Of a stretch of 61,620 bases of DNA, positions 1-7,891 are shown piece after piece. This DNA is from Rhodobacterales bacterium HKCCSP123 (GTDB lineage: Bacteria > Pseudomonadota > Alphaproteobacteria > Rhodobacterales > Rhodobacteraceae), in assembly GCA_015689745.1 (NCBI GenBank), contig WVSO01000013.1:1-61620 (forward strand), given 5' to 3'. How positions within the stretch are numbered: position 1 is the stretch's first letter; every line of letters starts with the position of its first letter. A program made the position numbers and the translations under genes. The notes under the pieces were generated by a model that worked only from the letters and a program-made list of their open reading frames with translations, did not search any database and had not been told where the DNA came from.

Positions 1-1218
1 GACTTCGCGGCGCTCGGCGGACTGGTGGCGCGCGGCAAGGCGCGCGGCCTCCTCCGTGGCGTCGGTCAGGTCCTGCTCGCGGCTGCGCAGCACCGTGGCG
101 GCCTCCTCGGCGGCGGCGAGCGCGGTGGCAAGCGCCTCGTCATGGCCTTCGCTTTCGGCCTGGAGCCCGTGCCGCTCCTCTTCCAGCGCGGCGATGCTGT
201 CGCCTGCATCGGCGTTCAGCGCGCCCTCGCGGTCGATGTCGCGGCTCAACTGGTCAAGCCGCCCCTCCAGCGTCGTCACCGCCTCGCGCGCTCGGGCGAT
301 GTCGCCGTCGAGGCTGTCGCGCTCCACCAGCAGGCGTTGCAGCACGGCCCCGGCAATCGCCTCTTCCTCACGGAGCGGCGGCAGCTTGCCCTCGGCTGCC
401 TCGCGCGCCGTGGCAGCTTCGCGCGCCGCCGTCTCGGCGCGGGCGGCACCGGTCAGCGCCTCGCGCAGCACGGCCTCGGCCCGCGCCTCTCCCTCCTGCG
501 CGTCGCGCCAGCGGAGATAGAGAAGCAGCCCCTCGGCCTGCCGCAGTTCGGCGCCGATCTCGCGGTAGCGCTGCGCCTGCCGGGCCTGCCGGGCGAGCGA
601 GGCGAGTTGCGAGGCGAGTTGTTCCAGAACGTCCTCGACCCGGGCGAGGTTCGTCTCGGCGCCCTTCAGCTTCAGTTCCGCCTCGTGGCGGCGCTGGTAG
701 AGGCCCGAGATGCCGGCGGCCTCTTCGAGGACCCGTCGGCGCGCCTTGGGCTTGGCGTTGATGAGCTCGGAGATCTGCCCCTGCCGGACCAGCGCGGGCG
801 AATGCGCGCCGGTCGAGGCGTCGGCGAACAGCATCTGCACGTCGCGCGCGCGCACGTCCTTTCCGTTCAGCTTGTAGGCCGACCCGGCATCGCGGGTGAT
901 CCGGCGGGTGATGTCGAGCGTGTCCTCGTCATTGAAGCCGGCGGGGGCAAGGCGTTGCGAGTTGTCGATCTGAAGCACCACCTCGGCGAAGTTGCGCGCC
1001 CCGCGGGTGGCGGCACCGGCGAAGATCACGTCCTCCATGCCGCCGCCGCGCATCGCGGTGGGGCGATTCTCGCCCATCACCCAGCGCAGCGCCTCGAGCA
1101 GGTTGGACTTGCCGCAACCGTTAGGACCCACGACGCCCGTCAGACCGTCCTGGATGATCAGGTCGGTCGGATCGACGAAGCTCTTGAAGCCGTTGAGGCG
1201 CAGCCGGTTGAAGTGCAT
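1..1218 (-). CDS. smc: Chromosome segregation protein SMC, N-terminal part (runs off the window)
   Basis: Structural maintenance of chromosomes ATPase, which organises and segregates the nucleoid with ScpA/ScpB. The leftward frame begins MHFNRLRLNGFKSFVDPTDL and carries the Walker A loop GPNGCGKSN near residue 32, followed by the Q-loop region and the start of a long Ala/Glu/Arg-rich coiled coil. About 406 residues are present; family members are about 1150, so the hinge, second coiled coil and Walker B half lie outside the window. The ATG at 1218 is chosen because the family begins at this point. A long rightward ORF over the same bases is its antisense shadow. The gene is divergent from rsfS. 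Confidence 0.95.
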   Translation of the reverse strand, partial: MHFNRLRLNGFKSFVDPTDLIIQDGLTGVVGPNGCGKSNLLEALRWVMGENRPTAMRGGGMEDVIFAGAATRGARNFAEVVLQIDNSQRLAPAGFNDEDTLDITRRITRDAGSAYKLNGKDVRARDVQMLFADASTGAHSPALVRQGQISELINAKPKARRRVLEEAAGISGLYQRRHEAELKLKGAETNLARVEDVLEQLASQLASLARQARQAQRYREIGAELRQAEGLLLYLRWRDAQEGEARAEAVLREALTGAARAETAAREAATAREAAEGKLPPLREEEAIAGAVLQRLLVERDSLDGDIARAREAVTTLEGRLDQLSRDIDREGALNADAGDSIAALEEERHGLQAESEGHDEALATALAAAEEAATVLRSREQDLTDATEEAARLAARHQSAERREV

Positions 1219-1385
1219 GGGCCTGTCCTTGCCGTCACCGAGGGTGTCTTGGGAGGGCATCCTACCCCCCTCGCCGCAGGCCGAGTCAACGGCGGTCTAC
1301 CGAATGTGGCGGTTTGAGCGGGTTTATCCCCAAGATTTGGCTCGTCGCACTTGATCTTGTGGATGGCGGGGATTGCCTTCACGCC

Positions 1386-1414
1386 GGCGGCGCGAATCCG
1401 GGACTCGCGCCGCC
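1386..1414. other. Strong stem-loop in the smc/rsfS divergent gap
   Basis: Perfect 10-bp arms (GGCGGCGCGA at 1386-1395 and its complement at 1405-1414) flank a 9-nt loop. No T-run follows on either strand, so it does not look like a standard terminator. It lies in the roughly 330-bp gap between smc (starts 1218) and rsfS, upstream of the candidate rsfS promoter. I see no credible gene in the rest of this gap. Confidence 0.5.
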
Positions 1415-1463
1415 TCGGCGGCCCCCTCGGCTCCGTGCCCGGCGGCGCTTCGCTTGCCAGCGG

Positions 1464-1492
1464 TTGAGATGGGCCCCCTGCGATGCTACATT
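1464..1492 (+). promoter_or_regulatory. Candidate sigma-70 promoter for rsfS-rlmH
   Basis: TTGAGA (1464-1469), a 17-bp spacer, and TACATT (1487-1492). It predicts transcription starting near 1499, downstream of the only upstream in-frame ATG (1469). This argues that the rsfS start lies further downstream. Confidence 0.5.
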
Positions 1493-1546
1493 TTGGGCAT
1501 CCCGGCGCCGGGGAAGAACAGGCGCGCAACGCAGGAGGATCGAGTC

Positions 1547-1957
1547 CTGACCGGACAGACCCAAGCGGTGGCCGAGACCACTGCCCCCCGGGCCAGCCAA
1601 GCGGCCCAGACCGTTGAGCCGACCAGCGAACTGCTGCTCGAGCGCATCCTGGCATCCCTCGAAGACGACAAGGCCGAAGATGTCGTGCAGATCAACCTGC
1701 GCGGCAGGTCGACCATTGCCGATTACATGGTGATCGCATCGGGCCGCTCCTCGCGGCAGGTGGCGGCCATGTCCGAAAAGCTGGTCGAGCGCCTGAAGGA
1801 CTCCTTCCACCTGTCGGCCAAGGTCGAGGGCAAGGATGCCGGCGACTGGGTGCTGATCGACGCGGGCGACGTGATCGTGCACATCTTCCGCCCCGAGGTG
1901 CGGGAGTTCTACCAGCTCGAGAAGATGTGGATGCCCGCGACCGCCGCGTCGCAGTAG
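1547..1957 (+). CDS. rsfS: Ribosome silencing factor RsfS (Iojap/DUF143 family)
   Basis: RsfS binds ribosomal protein uL14 on the 50S subunit and blocks subunit joining when nutrients are limiting. The family core begins at SELLLERILASLEDDKAEDV and contains the typical segments STIADYMVIASG, GDWVLIDAGDVIVHIF and REFYQLEKMW near the C-terminus. Start choice is unusual. An AGGAGG at 1533-1538 is followed after 8 nt by an in-frame CTG (1547), and the candidate promoter places the transcript start beyond the upstream ATG at 1469. An alternative GTG at 1568 has no ribosome binding site. From CTG the protein is 136 residues. rlmH follows after 9 nt, a common rsfS-rlmH pairing. Confidence 0.85.
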   Translation: MTGQTQAVAETTAPRASQAAQTVEPTSELLLERILASLEDDKAEDVVQINLRGRSTIADYMVIASGRSSRQVAAMSEKLVERLKDSFHLSAKVEGKDAGDWVLIDAGDVIVHIFRPEVREFYQLEKMWMPATAASQ

Positions 1958-1966
1958 CCCCGTCGC

Positions 1967-2437
1967 ATGCGGGTTCATCTCTGCGTTGTCGGGCGCCTGC
2001 GCGGCGGCCCCGAAAAGGACCTCGTTGACGATTACCTCAGACGCTTCGACCGAAGCGGTCGCGCGCTTGGCCTGACGCTGGGCGATGTGACCGAGGTCGA
2101 GGACCGCAAGGGCGGCGGCATGGCCGCCGAGGCCGACCTGCTGCGCCGCGCGGTGCCAAGGGGTGCCGCGCTCTGGGTGATGGACGAGCGCGGGGCGCAG
2201 ATGACCTCGCCCGAATTCGCCGACAGGCTGGGGGCGGCGCGGGATGCGGGGCAGGGCGACGTCGCCCTGTGCATCGGCGGCGCGGACGGCCTGGACCCCG
2301 CGCTGCGCTCGGAGGCGGAGCTGGCGATCTCCTTCGGACGGATGGTGTGGCCGCACATGCTGGTGCGCGTGATGCTGGCCGAACAGTTGTACCGCGCGGG
2401 CCAGATCCTCGCCGGGACACCCTATCACCGGGTCTGA
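1967..2437 (+). CDS. rlmH: 23S rRNA pseudouridine-1915 N3-methyltransferase RlmH
   Basis: SPOUT-class methyltransferase that methylates pseudouridine 1915 in helix 69 of 23S rRNA using SAM. At 156 residues it has the normal family length. The SAM-binding trefoil-knot motifs are clear: ALCIGGADGL around residue 105, and the C-terminal run FGRMVWPHMLVRVMLAEQLY followed by GTPYHR. It follows rsfS by 9 nt with no strong ribosome binding site, which suggests translational coupling in a two-gene operon for ribosome maintenance. It converges on the kpsM-like gene with an 11-nt gap. Confidence 0.96.
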   Translation: MRVHLCVVGRLRGGPEKDLVDDYLRRFDRSGRALGLTLGDVTEVEDRKGGGMAAEADLLRRAVPRGAALWVMDERGAQMTSPEFADRLGAARDAGQGDVALCIGGADGLDPALRSEAELAISFGRMVWPHMLVRVMLAEQLYRAGQILAGTPYHRV

Positions 2438-2448
2438 CCGGGCCAGCG

Positions 2449-3270
2449 TCAGCGGTTCAGGATGTCCTTGTGAAAGCGCCTGAGCAGCAGCAGGCCGAAG
2501 AACAGCGGGATCATTGCCCAGAGCAGCACCAGACCGATCGAGATGTAGGCCGGATCGTAGGTCGCGTAGACGCCTGTCCGGGCAAGGCCGGTGACATGGA
2601 TCCAAGGCGTGTACCAGAGATAGCCCTGGAACCAGTCCGGCAGCTGCTCGAAGACGAAGAGCACGCCCGCGATCAGGATCATCGGGCGCGTGATGATCGA
2701 CCAGAGATTAGACCAGGCCGAGAACAGCCCGGTCATCAGGCAGTTCATCGTCCCGAACCCCAGCCCCACCAGCGCGGCCAGCACGACCGACAGGACGATC
2801 GGCCCGGGCGACACCGTGGCGTTGGCCTCGGTGAATTGCAGGATGCCGAACAGGACGATGCACAGGATGGTGATGCTCGTCAGCAGGTTGAGGAGGAACC
2901 GGGCGATGATCGCGTCCAGCCATGACACCGCCGGGTATTGCAGAAGCTGCTTCGAGAACTGGATCGAGTTCTGCACGCTCAGCGCGATGTTGGCATAGAC
3001 CAGGAAGGGCAGATAACCGGACGCATAGAAGAGGATGAAGGAATTGCCGAGCGGCGGGGACCGCAACAGGATCGTGAAGGCGACCGTCATGACGGCGAGG
3101 GCACCGACGGGCTGGGCCACGGCCCAGAAGTAGCCGCCGGGGGTTCGGCCGTAGAGCGTCGACATCTCGCGCAGCATCAGCGCGAGGATCGATCGGAAGG
3201 CGGGGAAGGATCGCGGCGCGCGGGACGGGCGGATCTGGATGCCGGGGGTCTCTGGCTGGCGAAGGGTCAC
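2449..3270 (-). CDS. kpsM: Capsule/polysaccharide ABC exporter permease, KpsM-like
   Basis: Integral membrane subunit of an ABC-2 type exporter that would move a lipid-linked polysaccharide across the inner membrane. The translation shows about six hydrophobic segments, the N-terminal amphipathic region LALMLREMSTLYGRTPGGYF and the periplasmic segment LPDWFQGYLWYTPWIHVTGLA that are typical of KpsM/CtrC/BexB. The GTG at 3270 is preferred: GGAG lies 6 nt upstream, giving 273 residues. Longer starts would overlap the divergent kpsE-like gene. It is transcribed away from kpsE and kpsT although the three products should form one machine. Confidence 0.85.
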   Translation of the reverse strand: MTLRQPETPGIQIRPSRAPRSFPAFRSILALMLREMSTLYGRTPGGYFWAVAQPVGALAVMTVAFTILLRSPPLGNSFILFYASGYLPFLVYANIALSVQNSIQFSKQLLQYPAVSWLDAIIARFLLNLLTSITILCIVLFGILQFTEANATVSPGPIVLSVVLAALVGLGFGTMNCLMTGLFSAWSNLWSIITRPMILIAGVLFVFEQLPDWFQGYLWYTPWIHVTGLARTGVYATYDPAYISIGLVLLWAMIPLFFGLLLLRRFHKDILNR

Positions 3271-3311
3271 ATCCGGCTCCAAGTCACTGGCAATACCGCA
3301 CCGGACTATGT

Positions 3312-4634
3312 ATGACGGAAGGGTGCAGTACAAACGGTATGAGTGTCGTCCCAGCCTTGTCCAACGCAGCAGGACCTCGCAAGGAAGCGCCGGCTGACGG
3401 TCCGGACGACGGGGACGCGGGCAAGGGCGGCCCCGGGCCACGGCCCGGCCCGCAGCGCGGCACGCGCGGGGGCGCGGACAAGCCCGGGGGCATCACCTTC
3501 AAGCCTTACGCCCGCGCGGCGCGGATGCGCCGGAGGCACTATGGCCTCGTGTTGTCCTACCAGCTAGTCGTGCTGCTGCCGCTCTTCGTCATCGCCTTCT
3601 ACCTCTACACCTTCGCGCAGGATCAATTCGCCTCGAGTGTGGGCTTCACCGTGCGCAGCGAGGAGGCCGGATCGGCGACGGACCTTCTGGGCGGGATCTC
3701 GCAACTGACCGGCGGCAACACCAGCCGGGACGGCGACATCCTCTTCGAGTTCATCACCAGCGCCGAGATGGTGCGGCGCATGCAGGCCCGCGTTGACCTC
3801 GTGGCGCATTACTCGGCGGCACATGGCATCGACCCGGTCTTCGCGCTTGCGCCAGATGCCGCGCTCGAGGACCTCGTCGGCCATTGGCAGGAGGTCGTGC
3901 GGGTCTCCTATTCGCAGGGCAGCGGCCTCATCGATCTCGAGGTCCTCGCCTTCGAACCGCAGATGGCGCAGGACATCGCGCGCGCGATCGTCGAGGAAAG
4001 CCAGACCCTCATCAACGAGCTGAACGAACAGGCGCGGGCGGATTCGATGCGCTACGCCGAGCTGGACCTCGAGGCCGCCATTGCCCGCCTGCGCTCTGCG
4101 CGCGAGGCGCTGACGCAGTTCCGCACGCAAACCCAGATCGTCGACCCCGAAAGCGACCTGCAGGGGCGGACCGGCGTGCTGAACAATCTCCAGCAGCAAC
4201 TCGCCGAGGCCCTGATCGAGTTCGACCTGCTCTCGGAGAACACGACGAACCCCAACGATCCGCGCCTGGTCCAGGCCGAGCGGCGGATCGAGGTGATCCG
4301 CGACAGGATCCGGCAGGAGCGGCTGAACTTCGCGACCGAGGATGTCGGCGCGGAGGGCGAGGACTACCCGACGCTGATGGCGCAGTACGAGGGCCTGGTC
4401 GTCGACCGCGAATTCGCCGAGGAAAGCTATCGCGCGGCCCTTGCGGCGGTCGACCTTGCCCGCACCAACGCGGCAAGGCAAAGCCGCTATCTCGCCGTCT
4501 ACATCCAGCCGAACCTGCCGCAGAGCGCCGAGTTTCCCCGCCGCGGCACGATCCTGGCCTTCGGCCTGCTGTTCCTGACGCTGGCATGGGCGATCATGGC
4601 GCTGATCTACTACAGCATCCGCGACAGGCAGTAG
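3312..4634 (+). CDS. kpsE: Polysaccharide export inner-membrane/periplasmic protein, KpsE/CtrB-like
   Basis: Polysaccharide co-polymerase/export family protein that spans the periplasm and links a KpsMT exporter to the outer membrane. A Pro/Gly-rich cytoplasmic tail of about 70 residues precedes a transmembrane helix (SYQLVVLLPLFVIAFYLYTF). A large periplasmic domain with a coiled coil follows (about residues 230-360; rich in Glu, Arg, Leu), then YIQPNLPQSAEFPRRGTILA and a second transmembrane helix near the C-terminus. Two membrane helices around a coiled coil is the family layout. The disordered N-terminal tail is longer than usual; an internal ATG at 3339 would shorten it slightly. kpsT follows after 13 nt. 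Confidence 0.85.
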   Translation: MTEGCSTNGMSVVPALSNAAGPRKEAPADGPDDGDAGKGGPGPRPGPQRGTRGGADKPGGITFKPYARAARMRRRHYGLVLSYQLVVLLPLFVIAFYLYTFAQDQFASSVGFTVRSEEAGSATDLLGGISQLTGGNTSRDGDILFEFITSAEMVRRMQARVDLVAHYSAAHGIDPVFALAPDAALEDLVGHWQEVVRVSYSQGSGLIDLEVLAFEPQMAQDIARAIVEESQTLINELNEQARADSMRYAELDLEAAIARLRSAREALTQFRTQTQIVDPESDLQGRTGVLNNLQQQLAEALIEFDLLSENTTNPNDPRLVQAERRIEVIRDRIRQERLNFATEDVGAEGEDYPTLMAQYEGLVVDREFAEESYRAALAAVDLARTNAARQSRYLAVYIQPNLPQSAEFPRRGTILAFGLLFLTLAWAIMALIYYSIRDRQ

Positions 4635-4647
4635 GGGCGGCGCGGCG

Positions 4648-5301
4648 ATGATCCGCTTCGAGAACCTCACCAAGAGCTTCGAGGTGAACGGGCGCCGGAA
4701 GGTCGTCATCGACAACCTGACGCTCACCATCGGGACCGGGCGTTCGCTCGCCCTGCTCGGGCGCAACGGGGCGGGCAAGTCGACGCTCATGTCGATCATC
4801 GCGGGCAACATGCGGCCGGATACCGGGCGCGTCCTCAGCGACGGCACGATCTCGTGGCCGATCGGTCAGACGGGGTCGGTGCACCCGCAGATGACCGGCG
4901 CGCAGAATGCGCGGTTCCTCGCGCGGGTCTATGGCGTCGAATCCGACGAGCTTGTCGATTTCGTCGAGGATTTCGCCCAGCTGGGGGCCCATTTCCACAT
5001 GCCGGTGCGGACCTACTCCTCGGGCATGGAATCCCGCCTGGTGTTCGGCCTGTCGATGGGGATCAAGTTCGACATCTACCTGATCGACGAGGTCACCGGG
5101 GCGGGCGATGCGGCCTTCCGGTCGCGCAGCGCGGCCCTGTTCCAGGACCGGATGACCACCTCCGACGCGATCATGGTGAACCATAACCTGACCGAGCTGA
5201 AGGAATTCTGCGATGCTGCGCTTCTCCTCGAGCATGGAAAACTCTCATATTTCGAAGACCTTGACGAGGCGATCGAGGTTCACAGGCAGAACATGCGCTG
5301 A
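4648..5301 (+). CDS. kpsT: Polysaccharide ABC exporter ATP-binding protein, KpsT-like
   Basis: Cytoplasmic ATPase for the KpsM-like permease. The 217-residue protein has Walker A GRNGAGKST near residue 38, the short KpsT-type signature YSSGMESRL near residue 127, Walker B IYLIDEV and the H-loop MVNHN. The sequence between Walker A and the signature (GQTGSVHPQMTGAQNARFLA) is typical of capsule exporters rather than importers. It lies 13 nt after kpsE and is probably co-transcribed. Downstream, 145 nt with only a small GC hairpin near 5303 separate it from the RTX gene. Confidence 0.88.
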   Translation: MIRFENLTKSFEVNGRRKVVIDNLTLTIGTGRSLALLGRNGAGKSTLMSIIAGNMRPDTGRVLSDGTISWPIGQTGSVHPQMTGAQNARFLARVYGVESDELVDFVEDFAQLGAHFHMPVRTYSSGMESRLVFGLSMGIKFDIYLIDEVTGAGDAAFRSRSAALFQDRMTTSDAIMVNHNLTELKEFCDAALLLEHGKLSYFEDLDEAIEVHRQNMR

Positions 5302-5446
5302 GGCCCCGGCATCCGGGGGCGTCGATCAGGGTTAAGCATTTCGAAGGCATTGGGCGGTAACGGCCCGAGCCTTCCACAATCCGGCCAAGGCTGGACCTGC
5401 AACCACGGCCATCTGCTGTCGCGGCACTTTCGCGACGGAGACAGCC

Positions 5447-7864
5447 ATGACACCTCTCGGTGTGATCGGGCAGACGCAATCCTTCCAGGGGATGCTGGAT
5501 CACGGCATCACCGATCTCCTGATCCACGAAACCGCGGCGGGCACGACGCTCTATACCATCTCGGGCCAGGGCGGCGGCGTCGCCGCCTATGCGCTCGGCG
5601 GGCCGGGCGGGCCCACCTTGATCGACTTCGCGCCCTTCGACGCGGCCTATTCCGACAGCGTGATGGACAGCCTGACCCTGCTGGAAACGCCCGATGGCCC
5701 GCGCCTCGTGGTCGCCGGAGATGCGGATGGCGGCCTCACCGCCTTCGCGGTCGCGCCCGACGGAACGCTTGGCCCCGTGGGGGACATCAGCGGTCTTGCC
5801 AACGGCGCGGGCGGCAGGATCCTCGATATCGGCCAGTGGGACAGCGACAGGCTCTTCGTCGCCAACGCCGGATCCGGGTCAATCGAGGCCTATGACTTGT
5901 CGCCCTCCGGCACGCTCAGCCGCGCCTTCTCGGTCGACGACACCCCGAACACCTATGCCGACACGGTGTTCGCGCTCGAGACGCTGTCGATCGCCGGTGT
6001 CGACTACCTGGTCGGCGCCAGCGTCGCGGATCACGGTGTCACCGCCTACCGGATCGAACCCGACCGTCTGGTCCCGACGGGCAATCTCGGCACCGCCGAG
6101 GGCATCGGCATCATGACCCCGACCGCGCTTGCCACCACGGTGATCGGCGGGCGCTGCTTCGTGCTGGTCGGCTCGGCACCCTCCGACGGCATCGGGCAGT
6201 CCGGCGCGATCACGGTGATGGAGCTTCGTCCGGGCGGGCAACTCGCCCCGACCGACCACGTGATCGACTCGCTGCACACCCGGTTCGGCGGCATCCAGAG
6301 CCTCGACGTGGTGCAGGCGAACGGCTTCACCTACGTGTTCGCGGCCGGCGCCGACGATGGCGTGACGGTCTTCGTCCTGATGCCGAGCGGGCGGCTGCAG
6401 GTCATCGACGTCCTGGAAGACGGCCATGACAGCGGGCTCGAGAACGTCACGGCCATCGCCGCCTTCGAGAGCGGCGACACCCTTCGCCTCTTCGTGTCCT
6501 CCGAGATCAGCCCGGGCGTGACCGAGCTGTCGCTCGACACCGGTCGCAGCGGGTCGGTGATCGTGTCGCAGGTGACCGGCGGCAGCCGCGTGGGAACCCC
6601 GCAGGATGACATCCTCCAGGGCGGTGCGGGCAACGACCGGCTCGAGGGGGCCCTGGGCAACGACATCCTCGAGGACGGGGGCGGTCAGGACACGCTTGTC
6701 GGCGGCGGCGGGAACGACATCTTCGTGTTGCGAAGCGACGGGGTCACGGACCTTGTCCTCGATTTCGAGCCCGGGCGGGACCGGCTCGACCTGTCGTCCT
6801 GGCCGTTTCTCTACGATCCGTCGCAACTGACGGTACAGCCGACGTCGGACGGCGCCATCGTGACATGGCGCGGCGAGACGCTGATCATCCAGACGCTCCA
6901 GGGCGTCACACTGACGGCGGCGGGCGTGGTCGCGGCGATCCTGCCAGCACCGAGCCGCAGCCCGATTCCCTTCGAAACGCTGCCCCCGCCGCTGCCGGAC
7001 GGCTCGTTCGCCGGCACCGAGGGCGATGACCTCTTCACCGGCGGCAGCGCCGATGACACGATCGCGGGCGAGGGCGGCAACGACACGCTGTCCGGCGGGC
7101 AGGGCCGCGACCTGATCGAGGGCGGCGCGGGCGATGACGAGATTCGCGGCCACCTGAACGGCGACACGATCCAGGGCGGCGACGGCTTCGATCGGATCTA
7201 CGGCAATTTCGGCCATGACCTGATCCACGGTGGCGGACAGGCCGACAGCATCTACGGCGGCGACCAGAATGACAGGCTCCATGGCGAGCTTGGCAGCGAC
7301 TTCGTCGTCGGACAGGGCGGCAACGACACGATCTGGGGCGGCGATGGCTTCGACACGCTGCGCGGCGGCGCGGACAACGACGTGCTCTACGGCGGCGACC
7401 GTGCCGACCTGATGGCGGGCGGGCTCCACGACGACAGCCTCTACGGAGAAGGCGGCAACGACAGGCTCGACGGCAACGACGGCGCCGACCATCTCGACGG
7501 CGGGGACGGCCACGACGGCCTGTTCGGATCGACAGGAAACGACACGCTTCTCGGCGGCGGGGGGGACGACCGCCTCTTCGGCGGCGCCGGCGACGACCGG
7601 ATCGACGGGGGCACCGGGAATGACACGATGTTCGGGGGCGGCGATGCCGACACGTTCGTCTTCGAGGGGGGCCACGGCGACGACGTGATCCGCGATTTCG
7701 ATCCGAGCGGCGAGATCATCGACCTGACGGCGCTGGCAACGGACTTCGGAGCACTCGCCATTGCAGGCGTCGAAAGTGGCGTTCTGCTGACGACACCCGG
7801 AGGCACGATCCTGCTGGAGGGGGTGTCCGAGGGCGCTCTGACGGAGGGCGACTTCCTGTTCTGA
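5447..7864 (+). CDS. Secreted calcium-binding RTX protein with N-terminal beta-propeller-like domain
   Basis: This 805-residue protein has no Sec signal peptide, as expected for a type I secretion substrate. Residues about 20-370 form repeated beta-rich units (for example TLYTISGQGGGVAAYALGG and VVAGDADGGLTAFAVAPDG) resembling a lactonase-type seven-bladed propeller. A first RTX block (GGAGNDRLEG, GGGGNDIFVL) lies at about 385-425. A beta-rich linker follows, then a long second block of GGxGxDxxx nonapeptides at about 525-740. The C-terminus (FVFEGGHGDDVIRDFDP to EGDFLF) resembles serralysin-type C-terminal modules and ends in the hydrophobic residues typical of type I signals. CGGAG lies 6 nt before the ATG. 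No type I transporter genes are in the window. Its ligand or enzymatic role is unknown. Confidence 0.85.
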   Translation: MTPLGVIGQTQSFQGMLDHGITDLLIHETAAGTTLYTISGQGGGVAAYALGGPGGPTLIDFAPFDAAYSDSVMDSLTLLETPDGPRLVVAGDADGGLTAFAVAPDGTLGPVGDISGLANGAGGRILDIGQWDSDRLFVANAGSGSIEAYDLSPSGTLSRAFSVDDTPNTYADTVFALETLSIAGVDYLVGASVADHGVTAYRIEPDRLVPTGNLGTAEGIGIMTPTALATTVIGGRCFVLVGSAPSDGIGQSGAITVMELRPGGQLAPTDHVIDSLHTRFGGIQSLDVVQANGFTYVFAAGADDGVTVFVLMPSGRLQVIDVLEDGHDSGLENVTAIAAFESGDTLRLFVSSEISPGVTELSLDTGRSGSVIVSQVTGGSRVGTPQDDILQGGAGNDRLEGALGNDILEDGGGQDTLVGGGGNDIFVLRSDGVTDLVLDFEPGRDRLDLSSWPFLYDPSQLTVQPTSDGAIVTWRGETLIIQTLQGVTLTAAGVVAAILPAPSRSPIPFETLPPPLPDGSFAGTEGDDLFTGGSADDTIAGEGGNDTLSGGQGRDLIEGGAGDDEIRGHLNGDTIQGGDGFDRIYGNFGHDLIHGGGQADSIYGGDQNDRLHGELGSDFVVGQGGNDTIWGGDGFDTLRGGADNDVLYGGDRADLMAGGLHDDSLYGEGGNDRLDGNDGADHLDGGDGHDGLFGSTGNDTLLGGGGDDRLFGGAGDDRIDGGTGNDTMFGGGDADTFVFEGGHGDDVIRDFDPSGEIIDLTALATDFGALAIAGVESGVLLTTPGGTILLEGVSEGALTEGDFLF

Positions 7865-7891
7865 GGGCCGCCCCTCGCCGCGTCCGCGTTG

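Noticed and set aside
1469-1546. ATG 1469 as the rsfS start
   Set aside because: It lies within the predicted promoter, lacks a ribosome binding site, and adds residues not typical of the family. AGGAGG supports CTG 1547.
5302-5320. Small GC hairpin (CCCCGG-CAT-CCGGGG) after kpsT as a terminator
   Set aside because: Three-base loop and no T-run; too weak to list as a terminator.
6590-7640. Regular short DNA repeats that could suggest CRISPR or a satellite
   Set aside because: They are codon-level echoes of RTX nonapeptides (GGxGxD) in one open frame, with no spacer/repeat structure.
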